Shown here: piece by piece, positions 34,102-38,293 of the stretch
Layout: the number at the start of each line of letters is the position of its first letter
How positions within the stretch are numbered: the stretch's first letter is position 1
Assembly: GCA_016845225.1 (NCBI GenBank)
Contig: JAERTB010000013.1
Coordinates: 1-38,293, forward strand
Direction: 5' to 3'
Length of the DNA stretch: 38,293 nucleotides
Source: Candidatus Woesearchaeota archaeon
Lineage (GTDB): Archaea > Nanobdellota > Nanobdellia > SCGC-AAA011-G17 > UBA489
Position numbers and translations under genes: made by a program
The notes under the pieces: model-generated
The model's database searches: none
Seen by the model: the letters and a program-made list of their open reading frames with translations, nothing else
What the model was told of the DNA's origin: nothing

Positions 34102-34557
34102 ATGTTTAAAACGGATTACTTTCAAAGCCTAGTAAATGAAACATTAACTCAACTTATGGAAGAAGATGAAAGATTCATAATTTCACAAAACTATTATAAT
34201 TTTTATGAAGTAACTGGAGAATTGAAAGTAATTCAAAAAAATTTAGATTATTATATACAACAAGAAATAGAATCTGACTTTGTTCCAGAAAAAAATTTAG
34301 AACAATTCATTGATGAGTGTTTATTAAAAGATAAAGTATTTACTTGTGATCAAAGTCCTTTAAAAAATTATAAATCCAAGTTAGAACAATTCAAAACTAT
34401 TTTTCCTCAAAAAGAAAAAATTTCCCAAAGCAAATTAGAAATTAAAATAAATTATAGAGGTTTTAAAGAAAAATTGTTTAGAGAAAGTTTAATTGGCTAC
34501 TTAATCGCACCTACAGGATTATTAACGAGCCATTACGCACCAAAAACTAATGAATAA
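34102..34557 (+). CDS. Unknown soluble protein
   Basis: 151 residues, charged, Gln/Glu/Lys/Phe-rich and likely mostly helical (FQSLVNETLTQLMEEDERF, LEQFKTIFPQKEK). The end, FRESLIGYLIAPTGLLTSHYAPKTNE, looks like a conserved tail but I cannot assign it. No signal peptide or TM. It is divergent from the AK6-type kinase and its stop overlaps the UMP kinase stop region by 11 bases on opposite strands. TATA-like ACTTAAG about 25 bases upstream is weak. Confidence 0.5.
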   Translation: MFKTDYFQSLVNETLTQLMEEDERFIISQNYYNFYEVTGELKVIQKNLDYYIQQEIESDFVPEKNLEQFIDECLLKDKVFTCDQSPLKNYKSKLEQFKTIFPQKEKISQSKLEIKINYRGFKEKLFRESLIGYLIAPTGLLTSHYAPKTNE

Positions 34558-35230
34558 TTGTTCCAACATATTTTTCATTTCTTAATAATCTCTTTAGATT
34601 GGGAATACTTCCACCAATAATGTAGGTCGTAATATTGTTTTTCTTAATTATCTTAGAAGCATTTTGATCTAAAACAAAATGTTGTCCGGGATGATATTTC
34701 ATCGCCATAACTCTTTTATGGAAATTTAAAAAACTGATATCTGAAGTAAACTTTGCATTTTTAGAAGTCTTTGGATTCTTATCATATAATCCTTTAACAT
34801 TTGTTACATTAATGAATCTAGTTTTTAGTTTATGTGCAATTGCTGCAGCAGTTCCGTCGCTTGTTTGATCTGGAGCATACCTCAATCCGCCACAAAATAC
34901 GACCTTATGTTTAACCAACATATTTTTCACTTCTTTGATAGAAGTGGGCAAGTGTCTAGTGTTTGCACACTTTCCAAAAGCATTAGCCATCATTCTTGCA
35001 TTAGTTCTTGTAATTGCAATTCCAAAATGAGATAAAAATTCTTTATTTGAATTAAAATGCTCTAATGCTTCCATGTAAGTTCTTGCAATGGTTCCTCCAC
35101 CAATCACAATCACAAACTTTCTATCTCTAAAAGAATTAATTAATTTTTTTAATTTTTTAATATAAGAATAATTAACAGAGCATCCATCAAATAGAAGACT
35201 CCCTCCAACACTTAACACCTCAACTTTCAT
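34547..35230 (-). CDS. pyrH: UMP kinase
   Basis: 227 residues. Amino-acid-kinase fold: VLSVGGSLL at the N-terminus, VIVIGGGTIARTYM, an SDGTAAAIAHKL nucleotide-site segment, NVTNVKGLYDKNPK and the C-terminal HPGQHFVLDQNASKIIKKNNITTYIIGG. It phosphorylates UMP to UDP in pyrimidine synthesis. Archaeal-type length. Alone on its transcript, or after DUF357/unknown genes on the same strand. Confidence 0.94.
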   Translation of the reverse strand: MKVEVLSVGGSLLFDGCSVNYSYIKKLKKLINSFRDRKFVIVIGGGTIARTYMEALEHFNSNKEFLSHFGIAITRTNARMMANAFGKCANTRHLPTSIKEVKNMLVKHKVVFCGGLRYAPDQTSDGTAAAIAHKLKTRFINVTNVKGLYDKNPKTSKNAKFTSDISFLNFHKRVMAMKYHPGQHFVLDQNASKIIKKNNITTYIIGGSIPNLKRLLRNEKYVGTIIH

Positions 35231-35267
35231 AGGAATATAATCTTAAAACTCATTTAAATAATTGTCT

Positions 35268-35690
35268 CTATTCTAATCTATTGCGATGTTCTAAGGAATC
35301 AAACAAACAATCAACAAGCGTAGTCCCATAACTCATTACATATGATTCTCTTTCTCCATAATTGTCTTTTTCTTTATTGAAAATTACTCTCAAGCCTAAT
35401 CCTCTTTTATTTCCAAATTGTTTTTCATCTTCGATTATAATTTTGCTAACAACAAATACACCCTTACCATTTCCAAGAACCATATAATCTTCTTCTGCTA
35501 AATAATCAGCAATAGATTTCATTTGAGTTTTATATTCTCCAATCAAATCTTGTATTTGAATATTTACTCCTCTCTGATAATATGGTCTCAACCAATATTC
35601 AAAAAATTTATTTTCTTCAGGAGCCATGCCTTCCAAAAATTCAAAAGCTGATTGTTCATTTTTTTTTGAAAATTCAAAATCGTCCATCAT
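35268..35690 (-). CDS. Unknown protein coupled to DUF357
   Basis: 140 residues. An acidic helical first half (FEFLEGMAPEENKFFEYWLRPYYQRGVN) is followed by a beta-rich second half with GNGKGVFVVSKIIIEDEKQF and GLGLRVIFNKEKDNYG. No known family recognised and no secretion signal. Its ATG overlaps the DUF357 stop by four bases, so it is made from the same message. A physical partnership with DUF357 is plausible but unproven. Confidence 0.55.
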   Translation of the reverse strand: MMDDFEFSKKNEQSAFEFLEGMAPEENKFFEYWLRPYYQRGVNIQIQDLIGEYKTQMKSIADYLAEEDYMVLGNGKGVFVVSKIIIEDEKQFGNKRGLGLRVIFNKEKDNYGERESYVMSYGTTLVDCLFDSLEHRNRLE

Positions 35691-36016
35691 TCATCATCCA
35701 CCGTAAATAATCTTGAATCTTTTACTGCCCAAAGACCGATTCTTGCACCAGCATCTAACCAACCATGTGCATAGTTTAATGCAGCAAATGCATTGATATA
35801 ATCATCTTTATCTCTGAAATGTTGAGCATCCGATAAATACCTCTCAATCATATCTAAGAAATCTTCTCTTGCACCATCAACCTTTACCTCTGAAGGCGTT
35901 TCTTTAGCTTTTTCATAAGCCTCTTTACTAATAGAAAAATACTTATCCAATTTATCGTCGCTAACTTCTTTCACTGTAAAATACTCAAGAATTAGCTGTT
36001 TAAATGATTTACTCAT
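35687..36016 (-). CDS. DUF357 family helical protein
   Basis: About 109 residues. DAQHFRDKDDYINAFAALNYAHGWLDAGARIGLW is the signature of the archaeal DUF357 family, a small helical bundle of unknown function often near translation genes. The rest is an acidic helical N-terminus. The first in-frame start is a GTG; the ATG at 36016 (MSKSFKQLI) is preferred and overlaps the stop of the LamG gene by eight bases, suggesting one operon. Confidence 0.8.
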   Translation of the reverse strand: MSKSFKQLILEYFTVKEVSDDKLDKYFSISKEAYEKAKETPSEVKVDGAREDFLDMIERYLSDAQHFRDKDDYINAFAALNYAHGWLDAGARIGLWAVKDSRLFTVDDE

Positions 36017-38293
36017 ACCTAGCATAATCACTTATTCTAACTTCATCAATTAAACCATTGAAAGGTCTCTGATCCCCAGTTGTCCAAATTCCTATATTAA
36101 ACAAATCTCCATTATTAATAACAACATTTCCACTCAATCCGGTTTTCTCTGCATAAAGTACACCATCAAGAAATATTTTAATTGAAGAACCATCATATTG
36201 TGCAGCAACATGATACCACTGATCATTTTGTAAATCAACACTTCCACTCAATGTTGTTTGACCTAAACCATAGATATTAAACGAAGCAAATAAATGCTTA
36301 CGCAAAATCCTAAAATAATTAGCATTACTAGTTTGATCTGTTAAAAATACTTGATCAGGTGCAACATTTCTCGGATAAATCCATGCCTCCCATGTAAATT
36401 TATCAGTAACATCAATATCCATTCCTACAATCTGTACATAATCGTCTTCTTCTCCATCAAAACTTAATGCAGTTCCATATTTTCCATCAGCCCAATCTCC
36501 AAACATAACCTTGCCAGCATCATTCATTCGTTTAATTTGATCATCAGAAACAGCAGTTGAATAAACTCCAACCTCATCAATCATTCCATAGAAATTACTT
36601 GTATACCCATCACCGATAAGTAAATTCAAATTACTATTTACTGCCTGAGCATAATTAGCATTATCTTCTAAAATCTCTGCTCCATTTTTATACCATCTTA
36701 ATTTCATATTTTTTAAATCACGAACAAGAGCCAATTGTACCCATTCATTAGCATTGTAGTTATTGTTATTAGCAATGCCTTGATAAGGCTGAGCATTGCT
36801 TCCTGCAGTTCCATAATAATAATTTAAACTTCCACTAGGTTCTAAAGTAATTGTTCCCTCACCACCATAAGCTTTGTTATAAGGATTTTTTCTCCTTCCA
36901 TCACCCTTAACTGCTGGATTAAGCCACATAATAATAGTTTGATCATCAATTATTTGTAACTCAGTAGGATTTCCAAAATCAACATAATCATCCACACCAT
37001 CAAATTCTAAACTTTGACCAGAAACCCCTGAAGCAAATCCAGAAAATGCAACTCTTTGCATATCATAATAATCACTAACTTCTTGTGCAGTGAACGATTT
37101 AGAATAAACAGCAACTTCATCAATAATTCCTTCAAAATTTTGACCAATTGTTAAAGGTGTGTTTGCACTTGAAGCCATTGTTTCAGTCACAGAACTATCT
37201 GAAGATTCCAAAACACCGTCAATATAAAGTTCCATTTTATTAGTACTTAAAACTCCAGCATAATGATACCAAGTATCTGCATTAAATGCAGTATTAGAAA
37301 TTATAGATTTACATGTTCCACTCCAACAATATTGAAAATTAATTTTTCCACTATTTTTATCAAAATGTGCACCATAACCTCCAATATTCCAAGGCCGTTT
37401 CATCAGAAAGAGTGGATAATTAGAAGAAGCACCAACAATATCAACTGAAGGTTTAAACCATCCCATTATAGTAACTGCATTTTGCTGAATATCAAGACTT
37501 GGAGAATCAGGAACAATAACATAATCATTTGAATCAAATTCTAAACAAAATCCAGACACCAAACAATCATATCCATTAGTTGAACTACCAGATTTCCAAA
37601 CAACACTAGTTCCCAGACTACCATCGTTTCCATTTCCACTATCGTCTTTAGTTATAGTTCCAGAACCTTCATCAAAATGAAATCTTAAAACATTATTTGA
37701 AAAATCAAAACCTCCAAAATTCACCATAGTTCCATCAAGACCATTCCCACTATAATCATTAACATCACCATCAAAATGCAACAACAATTCAGTATTTCCA
37801 TAATGCGTTCCATCATTTCCATTACTGCTTTCATCTCTAATCAAAGCACCATCACTTTCATCAAATTTATACAATAAAAGAGTGCTACCATCAGAACCAT
37901 AACCATTCCCACTTCCGCCTCCTCCAAAAGCTTGCGAATTTCCATTAGAAATTAAAGCTATTAAAGATGTAGCCTTAGAATGCATAATAGAACTGTCAAC
38001 AAATTTATATGCAAAATCTAATCTGTCATCAAAAACCTCTAATCCTTCGAATGGACAACCAGTTACAGTAAATAATTTTTCTTCGCCATTTTTCAATGAA
38101 ATATCATCAGAAGAAACTGTACAATCTGTATGTGTAAAAGAAATAGAATCCAAATTTTTTCCTTGGCCATTCAAAACTTTCAGTTGTATACTTCCCTCAT
38201 CAACTAAAAAATCTTTACATAAAAATCCAGGACCCATCATACATTTTTCATTAACAAACATTTTATGTCCTCCAAATGTAAACCACAAAGAAC
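36009..38293 (-). CDS. LamG-repeat surface protein with pilin-like N-terminus (5' partial)
   Basis: At least 760 residues; the frame is open to the window edge, so the ORF-track start (a TTG) is not real. The first visible 115 residues (CMMGPGFLCKDFLVDEGSIQLKVLN...YKFVDSSIMHSKATSLIALI) resemble the body of archaeal type IV pilin-like proteins, whose N-terminal helix would lie beyond the edge. Then come three LamG-like N-terminal strands (139-162, 168-190, 201-226) and complete LamG/concanavalin-like domains at about 250-410, 425-595 and 605-755, each ending in an IDEV[AGR][VI][YS] strand. Likely a cell-surface adhesin binding glycans. The protein ends right at the last LamG strand. Confidence 0.8.
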   Translation of the reverse strand, partial: SLWFTFGGHKMFVNEKCMMGPGFLCKDFLVDEGSIQLKVLNGQGKNLDSISFTHTDCTVSSDDISLKNGEEKLFTVTGCPFEGLEVFDDRLDFAYKFVDSSIMHSKATSLIALISNGNSQAFGGGGSGNGYGSDGSTLLLYKFDESDGALIRDESSNGNDGTHYGNTELLLHFDGDVNDYSGNGLDGTMVNFGGFDFSNNVLRFHFDEGSGTITKDDSGNGNDGSLGTSVVWKSGSSTNGYDCLVSGFCLEFDSNDYVIVPDSPSLDIQQNAVTIMGWFKPSVDIVGASSNYPLFLMKRPWNIGGYGAHFDKNSGKINFQYCWSGTCKSIISNTAFNADTWYHYAGVLSTNKMELYIDGVLESSDSSVTETMASSANTPLTIGQNFEGIIDEVAVYSKSFTAQEVSDYYDMQRVAFSGFASGVSGQSLEFDGVDDYVDFGNPTELQIIDDQTIIMWLNPAVKGDGRRKNPYNKAYGGEGTITLEPSGSLNYYYGTAGSNAQPYQGIANNNNYNANEWVQLALVRDLKNMKLRWYKNGAEILEDNANYAQAVNSNLNLLIGDGYTSNFYGMIDEVGVYSTAVSDDQIKRMNDAGKVMFGDWADGKYGTALSFDGEEDDYVQIVGMDIDVTDKFTWEAWIYPRNVAPDQVFLTDQTSNANYFRILRKHLFASFNIYGLGQTTLSGSVDLQNDQWYHVAAQYDGSSIKIFLDGVLYAEKTGLSGNVVINNGDLFNIGIWTTGDQRPFNGLIDEVRISDYARYE

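Noticed and set aside
36009-38288. Taking the ORF-track first codon of the LamG gene as its true start
   Set aside because: It is a TTG and the frame remains open to the window edge, so the gene is 5' partial.

Overview
The window is a compact, AT-rich archaeal chromosome segment, about 38 kb and almost fully coding. Archaeal identity rests on archaeal/eukaryotic-type information genes: L7Ae, S28e, L24e, S6e, S2 (eukaryotic-like), aIF2-gamma, aIF5B, non-discriminating-type GluRS, RNA polymerase subunit K, the exosome (Rrp4/Rrp41/Rrp42), SDO1, proteasome alpha and the RNase P proteins Pop5 and Rpp30. Promoters fit too: TATA boxes lie about 25-29 bases before many start codons (leaderless messages), and strong Shine-Dalgarno (SD) sites precede others. 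A bacterial-type DNA gyrase, short genes and pilin-like LamG and other secreted proteins suggest a DPANN archaeon of the Woesearchaeota/Pacearchaeota kind; that placement is inference.

Layout. 1-2220 (minus): a small secreted protein, a 3-TM protein and a membrane-anchored coiled-coil protein. 2329-5849 (plus): cation antiporter, cis-prenyltransferase, GluRS. 5919-10756 (plus): the archaeal L7Ae-S28e-L24e-Ndk-IF5B cluster, with an Hsp20 gene, a tiny minus-strand ORF and an AbrB-PhoU regulator inserted before IF5B. 10753-15062: trypsin-like lipoprotein, S6e, a divergent proteasome-fold protein, aIF2-gamma and a small GTG-start gene. 15059-21191 (minus): gyrB-orf-gyrA, with a 434-residue HNH-containing intein in GyrB. 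21402-22218 (plus): a ribbon-helix-helix regulator paired with a Walker-B-only protein. 22219-24500: S2, an MscS-related membrane protein, a HAD protein. 24510-28863 (minus): the exosome/proteasome superoperon Pop5-PsmA-SDO1-Rrp4-Rrp41-Rrp42-RpoK.

28956-32408 (minus) is an accessory island of secreted proteins, including two tandem paralogues and one gene broken by a single in-frame TAA. It separates Pop5 from Rpp30, which are usually neighbours in archaea. Rpp30 instead overlaps the toxin gene of an RHH-MazF module with a clear operator. 33562-38293 holds an AK6/Fap7-type kinase, UMP kinase, DUF357, three unknown genes and a LamG/pilin-like surface protein cut by the right edge.

The most unusual items are the extra proteasome-fold protein, the cyanobacterial-like GyrB intein, the RHH/Walker-B pair, the RNase P subunit wired to a toxin-antitoxin operon, and several exact palindromes at promoters and gene ends. 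No tRNA, rRNA, CRISPR array or insertion sequence was seen. The only stretches over 300 bases without an ORF-track gene are 7699-8000 (tiny ORF plus control region) and 30930-31247 (the broken gene).
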